A stretch of 64,000 nt of DNA from Streptomyces solincola. GTDB taxonomy: Bacteria > Actinomycetota > Actinomycetes > Streptomycetales > Streptomycetaceae. Position numbers and translations under genes: made by a program. The notes below the pieces were generated by a model that saw only the letters and a program-made list of their open reading frames with translations, was not told the origin of the DNA and ran no database searches. The DNA is taken from the NCBI RefSeq assembly GCF_002982015.1, contig NZ_PVLV01000121.1, forward strand, positions 1 through 64,000, given 5' to 3'. Of the stretch, positions 31,086 through 38,281 are shown piece after piece. Every line of letters starts with the position of its first letter. The first letter of the stretch is position 1.

Positions 31086-31666
31086 TCGACACCAAGCTGG
31101 TGCTCGGACAGTGCAACCGATGCCAGGCGTACGTCTTCCAAGCCCAGAGCGCCGGACTACGCACCCTGGCCGACCCCGCCCCCTGCACCCGGCAGCAGTA
31201 CGTCAACGCCCTCCTCGCCGGCCGGCGCGTCTTCGACCTCCTGGAGGCCGCTGGACGCCCCCAGAAGCTCCTCACACGCACACCCGGGTCCACGGGGCCG
31301 TCCTGGGCGCCAGACGGCTCTCAGGCGGCCGACAGTGGCCGCCGGCGAGTGCTTGTCGAACACGCCTGCACCGGCGCCCACAGCCAGGCAGTCGAGGTGA
31401 TGCCCGCGGGCCCTCGCAAAGCCCCTGCGACGCCTGGCGTCAGCAGGGGTGGCAACCACCGCTCCGATGCCCACGACGCAACGTCGACTTCCGCGGCGAA
31501 GGCACGCTCTTCGGAGACAAGTTCCCCAAAAGCTGCCGGGACTGCGACCCGCCCCCGTTCTGACCCCGTATGCGACGCATGCGGCGAAGTAATCAGCTCC
31601 GGGCAGACCTTCACGGGCGTGCACTACCGCCAATGGATATGGGCCGTACACGAAAGGTGCCTGTGA
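31082..31666 (+). CDS. Two zinc-knuckle protein with long linker
   Basis: 194 residues. N-terminal domain KLVLGQCNRCQAYVFQAQSA with LLAGRRVFDLLEAAG, a 100-residue low-complexity middle, and a C-terminal zinc knuckle DPVCDACGEVISSGQTF and VHERCL. The N-terminal CNRCQA domain is a recurring actinophage module of unknown function. ATG overlaps the previous stop. Confidence 0.6.
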   Translation: MIDTKLVLGQCNRCQAYVFQAQSAGLRTLADPAPCTRQQYVNALLAGRRVFDLLEAAGRPQKLLTRTPGSTGPSWAPDGSQAADSGRRRVLVEHACTGAHSQAVEVMPAGPRKAPATPGVSRGGNHRSDAHDATSTSAAKARSSETSSPKAAGTATRPRSDPVCDACGEVISSGQTFTGVHYRQWIWAVHERCL

Positions 31667-31866
31667 GCGCAGAACACATCAACGCGACGATCAAAGTGTT
31701 CGCCACGCCCCTCGGCGTTCAGCTCCGGGCGGTAACCCACGTAGACGAATCCGGAAAAGCCCACTGGATCTCGCTGACGCTTCCACTCCCCTGGAGCTAC
31801 GAATGCGCGCAGCGAATCACCATGGCTTCCATGCAATGCGAGGAGGGGAAGTTTGATCTGCCGTGA
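31663..31866 (+). CDS. Hypothetical 67-residue protein
   Basis: GTG start coupled to the previous stop. SAEHINATIKVFATPLGVQL then LTLPLPWSYECAQRITMAS. Two strands plus a helix; no family recognised. Confidence 0.5.
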   Translation: MSAEHINATIKVFATPLGVQLRAVTHVDESGKAHWISLTLPLPWSYECAQRITMASMQCEEGKFDLP

Positions 31867-32080
31867 CTGCGCTTGGGAAGCGGACGGCGGCGACGGTACC
31901 GGCGAATGCGAGGAATGCGGCCGGGTCCTCAGCCTCTACCGCAACGGGACGCTGCGAAGACACCACCAGGCTCCCGGAAGTTGGCTTTCATGCCAAGGAT
32001 CGAAAGAGCTGCCTCGTTATCGGGGCCACGGCACATGTAAAGGCTGCGACTGCCAGCACCGGGCGGTGGGCAGCATATGA
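31853..32080 (+). CDS. Zinc-ribbon-like protein
   Basis: 75 residues from TTG 31853, with GAGGAGGGG upstream inside the previous gene. ICRDCAWEADGG, GECEECGRVLSLYRNGTLRR, WLSCQG and TCKGCDCQH give at least four Cys pairs or singles, a likely multi-zinc protein. YRNGTLRRH resembles the knuckle seen in other actinophage zinc proteins. Confidence 0.6.
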   Translation: MICRDCAWEADGGDGTGECEECGRVLSLYRNGTLRRHHQAPGSWLSCQGSKELPRYRGHGTCKGCDCQHRAVGSI

Positions 32081-32793
32081 ATCTTGGAGAGTGCTTCTTG
32101 AACCAGGTGCGCGAGATCGAACGGCTCCAGGAGGAGATCGACGGACTCGTTGACCAGCTCATACGCGGGTGGACCGAACGAATCCACTACCGGGTCGCCG
32201 TACCCACCGACTGCGCTCACATCAACTGCAAGTGCGTGGCAGCCACCGAGGCCCGCGCCCAAACCATCACGCACGCCGGCCTACTCGACCAACTCAAGCT
32301 CTTCCAGCAGCAAGGGGACCCCGGGCCGAGAGACGGCGCGGAACGCGGTGCGCCCAACAAGCCGGGCAGCCGGCCGCCGGGCAACATGAAGGGCTTCCAC
32401 CTCCTGGACGAGATATCCGTCGAGATCATGAGCTTCGGGCAGGAATGTGCGGAGCGCGCCGGCTACGGGCCGGACGTTGCGCTCGTTTCTGTCGCGGGCA
32501 ACCTCGGCAACATACGTCGACTGTCAACCTCGGCGTACGACAGAGATGAACTACTCGCCTACGACATCAGGAACCGGCTCCGGGGATGGGTCCGCCGATG
32601 CCGGCTGGCACTCGCACATGACCAGCCCGACGAGATGCTGGCCGACACCGTGTGCGGCGAATGCGGGGGCGGTCTCGCCGTCGGCCGTGGAGCAGAAACC
32701 GACGTGCGATGCGTCGGGACGCCGGAGCAACCGCCCTGCGGTGTCCGTTACGGGCGGCAGGACTGGGTTGCCCTACTGGAGGCGCAGCAATGA
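32077..32793 (+). CDS. Conserved hypothetical phage protein with zinc-like C-terminus
   Basis: 238 residues. N-terminal helical region (VREIERLQEEIDGLVDQLIR), DCAHINCKCVAATEARAQTI, a hinge, a helical domain (LLDEISVEIMSFGQECAERA, LLAYDIRNRLRGWVRRCRLA) and a C-terminal CGECGGGLAVGRG with CVGTPEQPPCG. It is a recurrent early actinophage gene type; function unknown. Confidence 0.65.
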   Translation: MNLGECFLNQVREIERLQEEIDGLVDQLIRGWTERIHYRVAVPTDCAHINCKCVAATEARAQTITHAGLLDQLKLFQQQGDPGPRDGAERGAPNKPGSRPPGNMKGFHLLDEISVEIMSFGQECAERAGYGPDVALVSVAGNLGNIRRLSTSAYDRDELLAYDIRNRLRGWVRRCRLALAHDQPDEMLADTVCGECGGGLAVGRGAETDVRCVGTPEQPPCGVRYGRQDWVALLEAQQ

Positions 32794-33041
32794 AGCAGGG
32801 GCCGACGGAAAAGCCCTACATACGGGTGGAACGACTCGGCGGTGAGCAGAAGTGGCTGGCGCTTCAGCTCGGGGACGAGTACACCAAGCTGGCCGAGTTC
32901 CTTGGCGAAGAACAGGTGCGCGCCTTCTGGGAGTGGCACCGCGACCGGATGCAGTGCATCGCGGAGGAACTTCAGCAGCTTCCGGGGGTTGCCGGCGACG
33001 TGGAGACCCGGGCCGCCATCGAGCGGGTGCTGCTGGGGTGA
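32790..33041 (+). CDS. Hypothetical 83-residue protein
   Basis: MKQGPTEKPYIRVERLGGEQ start and a helical end (EEQVRAFWEWHRDRMQCIAE). ATG coupled to the previous stop, and its own stop coupled to the next GTG. No family recognised. Confidence 0.55.
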   Translation: MKQGPTEKPYIRVERLGGEQKWLALQLGDEYTKLAEFLGEEQVRAFWEWHRDRMQCIAEELQQLPGVAGDVETRAAIERVLLG

Positions 33042-33685
33042 GCGACGAGTTCAGTAGTTACGTTCTCGATCTTGCGATCCGTTTGGGCAACGGGGAGCAA
33101 GTCACCGAGGAAGAAAAGAGCTTCGCTTACTCGGAGGCAAGACGGCGTGCTTACCGGGTGGATCTGACCAAAAGGAAGCCGAAGCCCACAATGCGGCTCG
33201 GGGTTGGGGTGATCTACTACCTTCGGTTCTGCTGCCGGATCAAGATCGGGTACTCGGCCGATCTGGAGAGTCGCCTTCAGGCGGTGCCCTGCGACGAGCT
33301 TCTGGCCACCGAGCCCTCCCGGCCCGGCCTGGAGGGAATGCGGCACCGCGAGTTCGCTGACGCGCGCATACCCGGCACCGAATGGTTTCGGGAAACTCCT
33401 GCGCTCGTTGCCCACATCAGAGCGCTCCGGGCAGGTATAGCTGGACGGCCTCAGCGGGAACGCCTGATCGACACGGCGGCAGCCATGCTCTACACCGGGA
33501 GGGACCGGCACACCCTCTACCGCTGGGCGAAGGAGGGCAGGATCACCAAGACCTTCGATCGCGGTCGTGCCAGGTGGGACGTGCTGGAGTTGCCGGCGGC
33601 GGTTCCTGGCTGCCCGCCCCCGCCACCTCCACCGATTCGTGATGTCCGAATTGTTGACAAAAGGGGTGCTAAGGGCACACCATGA
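33038..33685 (+). CDS. GIY-YIG (T5orf172-like) nuclease with C-terminal HTH
   Basis: 215 residues. The central domain GVIYYLRFCCRIKIGYSADL, SRLQAVPCDELLATEPSRPG and EGMRHREFADARIPGTEWF is the T5orf172/MUG113 branch of GIY-YIG nucleases. The C-terminus has LYTGRDRHTLYRWAKEGRIT and a wing WDVLELP, a MerR/excisionase-type HTH. The combination looks like a targeted nicking or homing enzyme. Ends before a bidirectional terminator; GTG start coupled. Confidence 0.78.
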   Translation: MSDEFSSYVLDLAIRLGNGEQVTEEEKSFAYSEARRRAYRVDLTKRKPKPTMRLGVGVIYYLRFCCRIKIGYSADLESRLQAVPCDELLATEPSRPGLEGMRHREFADARIPGTEWFRETPALVAHIRALRAGIAGRPQRERLIDTAAAMLYTGRDRHTLYRWAKEGRITKTFDRGRARWDVLELPAAVPGCPPPPPPPIRDVRIVDKRGAKGTP

Positions 33686-33716
33686 CGCGAGGGCGGTAGC
33701 CTGCCCAAAAATGCAA

Positions 33717-33756
33717 AAAGCGGCCCCGCACCTCCGAGGAGGCACGGGGCCGCTTT
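33717..33756. terminator. Bidirectional intrinsic terminator
   Basis: AAAGCGGCCCCG and CGGGGCCGCTTT enclose ACCTCC-GA-GGAGG with matching Cs and As, giving a nearly perfect 19-base-pair stem with A- and T-rich ends on both sides. It sits between the convergent early operon and the leftward cluster. Confidence 0.9.
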
Positions 33757-33765
33757 CGCATGTGA

Positions 33766-33978
33766 TCAGCTCGGGGCAACGCCAATCGTCTGGTTGAGGG
33801 AGACTTCCCGGGCCTTCGCGGTTCGGTAGTCCGAGAACCGCCTGAGACGCCCGTCGGCCATCTCGTACACCTCCACTTGGACGCCGTCCTCGTACCGAGC
33901 CAGCCAGTAGTTCATTCGACCCCCGGCACCACTGTGAGCTGACCATCCGGTGTGCCTGTACTTCCATTCGATGCTCAT
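33766..33978 (-). CDS. Hypothetical 70-residue protein
   Basis: MSIEWKYRHTGWSAHSGAGG start, RMNYWLARYEDGVQVEVYEM, and RLRRFSDYRTAKAREVSLNQ end. Beta-rich. Last gene of the leftward cluster. Its ATG overlaps the stop of the gene upstream (33975). Confidence 0.6.
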   Translation of the reverse strand: MSIEWKYRHTGWSAHSGAGGRMNYWLARYEDGVQVEVYEMADGRLRRFSDYRTAKAREVSLNQTIGVAPS

Positions 33979-34160
33979 GCTGCCTCCTCGCAGTACCCGG
34001 CATCTATCAGCCCTCGGGCCGTCCGGCCGTAGCTGCCTTGCAGCCGCCAGGCCATGCCGGAGTCGATGAGCCGCTGGAACATGTCGATCACTTCACCGGG
34101 GCCGAGACGACCGTCTTCGAACGCCATCAACTCGTCGGCGGTAACTGGGTATTCGGACAT
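33975..34160 (-). CDS. Small actinophage protein (DUF7417-like)
   Basis: 61 residues: VTADELMAFEDGRLGPGEVI then LIDSGMAWRLQGSYGRTARG and LIDAGYC. The LIDSGxAWxLQGSYGRTA pattern is widespread among actinophage proteins (DUF7417, from memory). The ATG at 34160 is preceded by the repeated leader CCACCCGGAGCA on the minus strand. Confidence 0.7.
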   Translation of the reverse strand: MSEYPVTADELMAFEDGRLGPGEVIDMFQRLIDSGMAWRLQGSYGRTARGLIDAGYCEEAA

Positions 34161-34212
34161 GATTGTGCTCCGGGTGGTGTTTCGCTGATGGGGTCGGCTC
34201 GGGCATGCCACG

Positions 34213-34476
34213 ATGGCCTGCATGACAGAGGCAGAGATCGGGCCCGCGCGCCGGGCCTTCATGGACAGCCTGGTGCAGCAGCGCGGATGGTCCAAGGCGT
34301 ACGTCGAGCTGATCAACAGGCGGATGGAGCTCGAATCGGAAGCCTCCCAGGATCGGGTGGAGGGCTTCCGGGAGGCCGCCGCCATCATCCTGGCCACCGA
34401 GAAGGGGATCAGCCGCGAAGAGGCGCGGCATCGGGCCGATCAGGACTGGCAGGACTTCACGGCGGCCTGCATCTGA
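34213..34476 (+). CDS. Hypothetical helical protein, opposite strand to the cluster
   Basis: 87 residues: RRAFMDSLVQQRGWSKAYVE, then RVEGFREAAAIILATEKGIS. Highly helical, with good codon usage. It is the only rightward gene in the leftward cluster, between divergent and convergent small genes. ATG at 34222 is an alternative start. Confidence 0.55.
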   Translation: MACMTEAEIGPARRAFMDSLVQQRGWSKAYVELINRRMELESEASQDRVEGFREAAAIILATEKGISREEARHRADQDWQDFTAACI

Positions 34477-34644
34477 TCACCCCTTCCGCTTGTGGACCAT
34501 GACCGGCGTCCACTCGGGCGGCCGGACGGGCTTCTTCTTCAACACCGCAATCTGGGCGGCGGTCCACGCTTCGACCTCCGTCTCCGCCTCCACCGTCACC
34601 CGCTGGTGCACGTGGCCGTGCAGGTACACATCCCAGGTAGCCAT
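34477..34644 (-). CDS. 55-residue hypothetical protein
   Basis: Leftward reading MATWDVYLHGHVHQRVTVEA, then EAWTAAQIAVLKKKP and VRPPEWTPVMVHKRKG. A beta-hairpin, helix and basic end. The stop abuts the end of the convergent gene at 34476, and GGGAAGAT lies upstream of the ATG. Compact packing between neighbours supports it. Confidence 0.6.
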   Translation of the reverse strand: MATWDVYLHGHVHQRVTVEAETEVEAWTAAQIAVLKKKPVRPPEWTPVMVHKRKG

Positions 34645-34700
34645 CGGATCTTCCCTTCGGGAGCGGCCCCCTGCCGACGCAGGGGGCCGTCATCGTTCAA

Positions 34701-35645
34701 TCACAGTGAGCCACGGGAGGCGACCAGCGCCCGCCGGCCAGCTCGGGCACGACGATGCGCTCGAACCGTCGCCGGCAGCCGACGCTCCGGGCGGTGTCCA
34801 CCACGGGCCAGCTCGGCGGCCTCCTCCTCGGTGAGGTAGAGGAACTGGGTCTGCCGGGCCTTGCCCGCGCGGCACACCATGCCCCGGCCCTTCTGCTCCG
34901 GGGAGGGCTGAGGGAGACCACAGTCGTAGGCCAGCATCGTCCACGCCTGCTTGGTGTACCGGGCCAGGATGCGCGTGGAGAAGTTCTCCCGGATGTCGCC
35001 ACCACCGAGAGCGGCGGTGCTCGCGAACTGGGCGACGGCCACGATGTGAACCTTCGCCGCCCGGCCCATGAACATGATGTCCCGGAAGGCGTCCATGGCG
35101 GTGTACGAGCCACGGGGCAGCTTCCGGTCGAGGGCCTGGAGCTGCGTCATGGTGGCGTTGAGCTCTTCGAACAGCACCACCAGGCGCGGACCGACCGGGG
35201 CCTCCTCAATCGGTCCGGGGAAAGCCTCCACCACCTCGTTGCGGCGGTGGACCTCCATGCCGAGCGAGATCAGCGCGTTGCCGATCTCCGGGAGGGTCGC
35301 GGCGTAGTGCGCGTTCGGCAGGCCCTTCGCCCACCGGTGGCTGTGCCGCTTCACGTCGAGGAACACAGCGCGCGAGCCCCGGGCGAGCATCTGCGCGGCA
35401 ACGCTCCGCAGGATGACCGACTTACCGCCACCGCTCCCGGCGTTCACCAGCACGTGCGGGGAGTCCTCATCGAGGCAGACCGACACCGGCTCACCCTCGC
35501 CGTTCACCCCCAGCAGCGGGGCGGACTCGCCGGCCGACGCGATCAGGTCGCGGGCCGACTCGTAGTCCAGCAGCTCGGGGAAGTTCAGCGACGACACAGG
35601 GGTGGCCAGCCCGGAGTACAGGCCCTGGCTGAAGTCGATGTTCAT
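34701..35645 (-). CDS. FtsK/SpoIIIE-like DNA translocase ATPase (probable frameshift near 3' end)
   Basis: About 314 residues. ATPase motifs are Walker A NAGSGGGKSVI (residues 68-78), VFLDVKRHSHRWAKGL, Walker B LVVLFEELNAT, and IMFMGRAAKVHIVAVAQFAS, as in FtsK/SpoIIIE-family pumps of actinobacterial plasmids and phages. After LTEEEAAELA (about 34805) codon quality falls in this frame, while the frame ending at 34697 reads VVDTARSVGCRRRFERIVVP and ELAGGRWSPPVAHCD with better third positions, so a one-base frameshift is likely. ATG at 35645 follows GGACTGGTGA. Confidence 0.8.
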   Translation of the reverse strand: MNIDFSQGLYSGLATPVSSLNFPELLDYESARDLIASAGESAPLLGVNGEGEPVSVCLDEDSPHVLVNAGSGGGKSVILRSVAAQMLARGSRAVFLDVKRHSHRWAKGLPNAHYAATLPEIGNALISLGMEVHRRNEVVEAFPGPIEEAPVGPRLVVLFEELNATMTQLQALDRKLPRGSYTAMDAFRDIMFMGRAAKVHIVAVAQFASTAALGGGDIRENFSTRILARYTKQAWTMLAYDCGLPQPSPEQKGRGMVCRAGKARQTQFLYLTEEEAAELARGGHRPERRLPATVRAHRRARAGRRALVASRGSL

Positions 35646-35650
35646 GGTGT

Positions 35651-35887
35651 TCACCAGTCCCACCAACCCCGAACCTCTTCGGGGTCGAGTTCGTATTCCT
35701 TGCGGATGGCTTCGTCCAGCGAGATGCCGGGCTGCTTCAGAGTCGCCGCCGCGACGTTGACCATCAGGTTGATCAGGTCGCTGTCGCGGTCACTGAGATC
35801 AAGTCCGTCGCGGATGCCGTCGGCGGCATCGTTCAGCGCGGAGACCACGTCGTCGTACGAGTGCTGGGTGGACTGCTCAAGGTTCAT
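35651..35887 (-). CDS. Hypothetical 78-residue acidic protein
   Basis: SYDDVVSALNDAADGIRDGL, DSDLINLMVNVAAATLKQPG, then IRKEYELDPEEVRGWWDW. Two or three helices. Coupled to the gene upstream (overlap at 35884) and five bases from the FtsK-like start. Confidence 0.6.
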   Translation of the reverse strand: MNLEQSTQHSYDDVVSALNDAADGIRDGLDLSDRDSDLINLMVNVAAATLKQPGISLDEAIRKEYELDPEEVRGWWDW

Positions 35888-36132
35888 GACTCGGCTTCCT
35901 CGCTGCTCGGGGCGATCAGTCGCGCGTCGGTGATCCACTCGGCGCGGACGTCTTCGATGAATTCGCGGGTTTCGGGGAAGTAGATCGAGTATTTCGAGCC
36001 CCGCCCGATGACGTGACCCGTCATCTCGATGTTGCAGCCGAGTTCCGGGTTGGGGAGAGCGGCCGTCACCACAAGGTGGAGGCGGTCCATTTTCGCGCGC
36101 TCCCACATAGCGCCGAGCGTTTCGTGTTCCAT
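35884..36132 (-). CDS. Hypothetical 82-residue protein
   Basis: MEHETLGAMWERAKMDRLHL start, EMTGHVIGRGSKYSIYFPET middle. The minus-strand leader CACCACCCGGAGCA precedes the ATG and supplies its GGAG ribosome site. No family recognised. Confidence 0.6.
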   Translation of the reverse strand: MEHETLGAMWERAKMDRLHLVVTAALPNPELGCNIEMTGHVIGRGSKYSIYFPETREFIEDVRAEWITDARLIAPSSEEAES

Positions 36133-36158
36133 GGCCCTGCTCCGGGTGGTGTTGTGCG

Positions 36159-36398
36159 TTAGATGCGCTCGAACAGCACGTCGTCCTCAGCGTGCTTGTC
36201 CAGCACCTTGCGGGCGGCCACGTATGGGTCGCTCGGGACGGGAACCTTCGGCCAGCCTGCGCGGGCTTCTGCGACCCACTGGGCGACGCTGCGGCCCTCC
36301 AGCGGGTGCGGCGGTACCGCGTAGCTTCCGTACCGGCCACCCGTGCGCACTGCCGGGTGGAACTTGCTGTGGATCTTCTTGTACTCGGTGATGTTCAC
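36159..36398 (-). CDS. Hypothetical 79-residue protein
   Basis: GTG start; NITEYKKIHSKFHPAVRTGG, RSVAQWVAEARAGWPKVPVP. Preceded on the minus strand by the same CCACCCGGAGCAAC leader. Function unknown. Confidence 0.6.
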   Translation of the reverse strand: MNITEYKKIHSKFHPAVRTGGRYGSYAVPPHPLEGRSVAQWVAEARAGWPKVPVPSDPYVAARKVLDKHAEDDVLFERI

Positions 36399-36415
36399 GG
36401 CGTTGCTCCGGGTGG

Positions 36416-36547
36416 TTAGTCGTCGTCAACGAGTTCGCGCAGAAGATCGACCATTTCAGCCGCGACGTCATGCTCCTCGTCGTTGCTGTCGGCGTTCTCC
36501 CACCGCTCGATGAGTTCGTTGACGTACTGCCGGTTGTAGTCGCCCAT
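36416..36547 (-). CDS. 43-residue acidic protein
   Basis: Leftward reading MGDYNRQYVNELIERWENAD, then DVAAEMVDLLRELVDDD. A single strongly acidic helical peptide. ATG at 36547 is nine bases after GGAG in the shared leader; the end lies within the leader of the next gene. Short but well supported by the leader. Confidence 0.55.
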   Translation of the reverse strand: MGDYNRQYVNELIERWENADSNDEEHDVAAEMVDLLRELVDDD

Positions 36548-36589
36548 AGCGTTGCTCCGGGTAGTGGTGGGCACGAAAGTGCCCCCGGT

Positions 36590-36620
36590 GGCCTATGACG
36601 GCCGTACCGCTAAACGGTCC
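36590..36620 (-). repeat. 31-base repeat element, copy 1
   Basis: Plus strand reads GGCCTATGACGGCCG then TACCGCTAAACGGTCC. An identical copy lies at 37475-37505. Each is about 40 bases upstream of a leftward start codon. The ACCG-CTAAA-CGGT part can form a small hairpin. Confidence 0.75.
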
Positions 36621-36641
36621 GGAGGCTGAGGGTCTACAGCG

Positions 36642-36809
36642 TCAGTCCCAACTGTCGGGGTCAGCGCCGAGGGTTAGCGCCGTAGTGGTGACTCCGTCTT
36701 CATGCCCGACGAACATCACGTCGGGGTGCTGTTGCAGCAGGGTGTCGCACGGGTCGCCGCTGGTTCCGTCAATCGCTACCACCACCGTGAGGGTTACGTA
36801 CTCACTCAT
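36642..36809 (-). CDS. Hypothetical 55-residue protein
   Basis: MSEYVTLTVVVAIDGTSGDP, then CDTLLQQHPDVMFVGHEDGV. Starts ten bases after the DUF7178-like stop with AGGTGAT as ribosome site; an ATG at 36818 adds three residues. The palindrome TGATGATCATCA spans the start region. Confidence 0.55.
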   Translation of the reverse strand: MSEYVTLTVVVAIDGTSGDPCDTLLQQHPDVMFVGHEDGVTTTALTLGADPDSWD

Positions 36810-36817
36810 GATGATCA

Positions 36818-37426
36818 TCACCTGTTCTTGGGTCGGGTGGCGGTTCCGGCGATACCTTCGGTGCGGACTACCCACGTAACGGCCTGGACCGTGGACGGGA
36901 GTTCGCCCAGCCGCATAGCGGCCTCACGGTAGGCGTGCGCCACGACCGCATAGCGGGTCTTGGCCGACAGTCCACGGTCACGGCTGCCGTACGTCTCGCC
37001 TACGGCGATATCGTGCGCGTGCCGGTCGATGCAGACCGCTTCGGCGTCTTCCGGGTCGAGAATGCACCGGTAGAAGTTGCCGGTCTTGGCAGTCATCGGC
37101 AGCACTACCGCCGGGTCGGCACCGGCCATGATCTTCGCGGCCTTCGCCAGCGTCTCACCCGTGTGCCCGCTGGGCGCGCCGCTCTCGAAAGCTCGGGACG
37201 CCAGTCGGGAGTTCTCAGCCCATGATTTCTGGGCGGACAGTGCGGCGATCACGCCAGCACCGGCCATGACGTTGCCCTCGCTGATCATGTCTGCGAGTTG
37301 GTGAGCGGTGAGGTACCACGCGCGGCCCCGGGCGAGTTGATCCGGGGAGGCTTTCGCATACTCGTCCATGATGTTGATCACGAACTGTTCCCGCTCTTCG
37401 GGCGTGAGAGTCTTCATGTTGATCAT
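36818..37426 (-). CDS. DUF7178-like phage protein
   Basis: 202 residues: FVINIMDEYAKASPDQLARG, AWYLTAHQLADMISEGNVMA, GVIAALSAQKSWAENSRLAS, KTGNFYRCILDPEDAEAVCI, DRHAHDIAVGETYGSRDRGL and PSTVQAVTWVVRTEG. The helical layout with K-x-x-N-F-Y and DRHAHD recalls a HhH-GPD DNA-glycosylase-like fold; the family is, to my recollection, catalogued as DUF7178 in actinophages. ATG at 37426 follows AGGTGAG; GTG at 37435 is an alternative. Confidence 0.7.
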   Translation of the reverse strand: MINMKTLTPEEREQFVINIMDEYAKASPDQLARGRAWYLTAHQLADMISEGNVMAGAGVIAALSAQKSWAENSRLASRAFESGAPSGHTGETLAKAAKIMAGADPAVVLPMTAKTGNFYRCILDPEDAEAVCIDRHAHDIAVGETYGSRDRGLSAKTRYAVVAHAYREAAMRLGELPSTVQAVTWVVRTEGIAGTATRPKNR

Positions 37427-37474
37427 CGTACTCACCTAACGGTGATTGGGCGGGAACTTGCGAGTGCTCCGGGC

Positions 37475-37505
37475 GGCCTATGACGGCCGTACCGCTAAAC
37501 GGTCC
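37475..37505 (-). repeat. 31-base repeat element, copy 2
   Basis: Identical to 36590-36620 over 31 bases. It overlaps the leader core TGCTCCGGGC at its left end and lies about 50 bases upstream of the DUF7178-like start. A shorter match, GGACCGTTTACCG, occurs in opposite orientation at 38499-38511. Confidence 0.75.
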
Positions 37506-37518
37506 CGGAGCTTGTGTT

Positions 37519-37737
37519 TCAGTTGTCTGCCTCGTAAGCGTGACCGGCCAGCACGACGACGCCGTACAGGTGATCAGCTTCTTCGGGGCCGTACGCGTCG
37601 ATTGCTGCTTGTTCGGCCAATTCCAGCGCTTGCGCTACGGACCGGGCCGTTACGTGGAAGATCACGGGCTCCGCAGAAGCGGCATCGTCGTCCCAGTCTC
37701 GAACTACGGTGTAGGGCTTACCGTCCATGCCGATCAC
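37519..37737 (-). CDS. Hypothetical 72-residue protein
   Basis: MIGMDGKPYTVVRDWDDDAA, then FHVTARSVAQALELAEQAAI. A small alpha/beta protein; the ARSVAQALELAEQAA helix resembles actinophage small proteins of unknown role. Coupled to the gene upstream. Confidence 0.6.
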   Translation of the reverse strand: MIGMDGKPYTVVRDWDDDAASAEPVIFHVTARSVAQALELAEQAAIDAYGPEEADHLYGVVVLAGHAYEADN

Positions 37738-37919
37738 AGCCTGTCGTCTTGCAGCTCGATGAGAAACGCTTCCGCTTGCGCCGACAGTCGGCGCGCCTTG
37801 CGCGACACCTTGACGGCATCCGCAATCAGTTCATCCAGGGCCGAATCCTGAACCTCGTACGACTCGCGGCGGGCCCGTTCAGTGGTGCGCTGCTTCTGTG
37901 CGTAAACCCGGACGCTCAT
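37734..37919 (-). CDS. 61-residue helical protein
   Basis: MSVRVYAQKQRTTERARRES, then DELIADAVKVSRKARRLSAQ. Basic, helical. Overlaps neighbours by four bases on both sides. Confidence 0.55.
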   Translation of the reverse strand: MSVRVYAQKQRTTERARRESYEVQDSALDELIADAVKVSRKARRLSAQAEAFLIELQDDRL

Positions 37920-38281
37920 ATGTGCTCACACTCTCCCGTGTCGATGTTGAACACTGCGATTTCGTTGCGCTCAACAGCCATGGCGTGAGCGTCGCGCGGA
38001 CTCAGAACGTGGTCTGCGATGTCGAGATAGGCGCGGCCGTTCTCAACCCACACCCCGAAATACCGGGCCGTAGGGTGAGCGGAGACGAAACCGGCAACAT
38101 CATCAGGCGTGACGCGGGAAGCGCTCTTAACGAGCGTCCACGAACGGCCACCAACCCAATAGCCATGGGTCGGGAGCGTTCCGCCGGTAGCATCGACGGT
38201 TTCGCCGTCAACGCCGTTACGGATAGCCGCACAGAGCTTGGCTGTAACGGCGGTAGCGCTGGTGACCGTGATGGTGTTCAT
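37916..38281 (-). CDS. Hypothetical 121-residue protein, first gene of the leftward operon
   Basis: MNTITVTSATAVTAKLCAAI, SWTLVKSASRVTPDDVAGFV, ARYFGVWVENGRAYLDIADH. Alpha/beta composition, no family recognised. The large inverted repeat at 38311-38406 lies just upstream and may hold its promoter and operator. Confidence 0.6.
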   Translation of the reverse strand: MNTITVTSATAVTAKLCAAIRNGVDGETVDATGGTLPTHGYWVGGRSWTLVKSASRVTPDDVAGFVSAHPTARYFGVWVENGRAYLDIADHVLSPRDAHAMAVERNEIAVFNIDTGECEHI

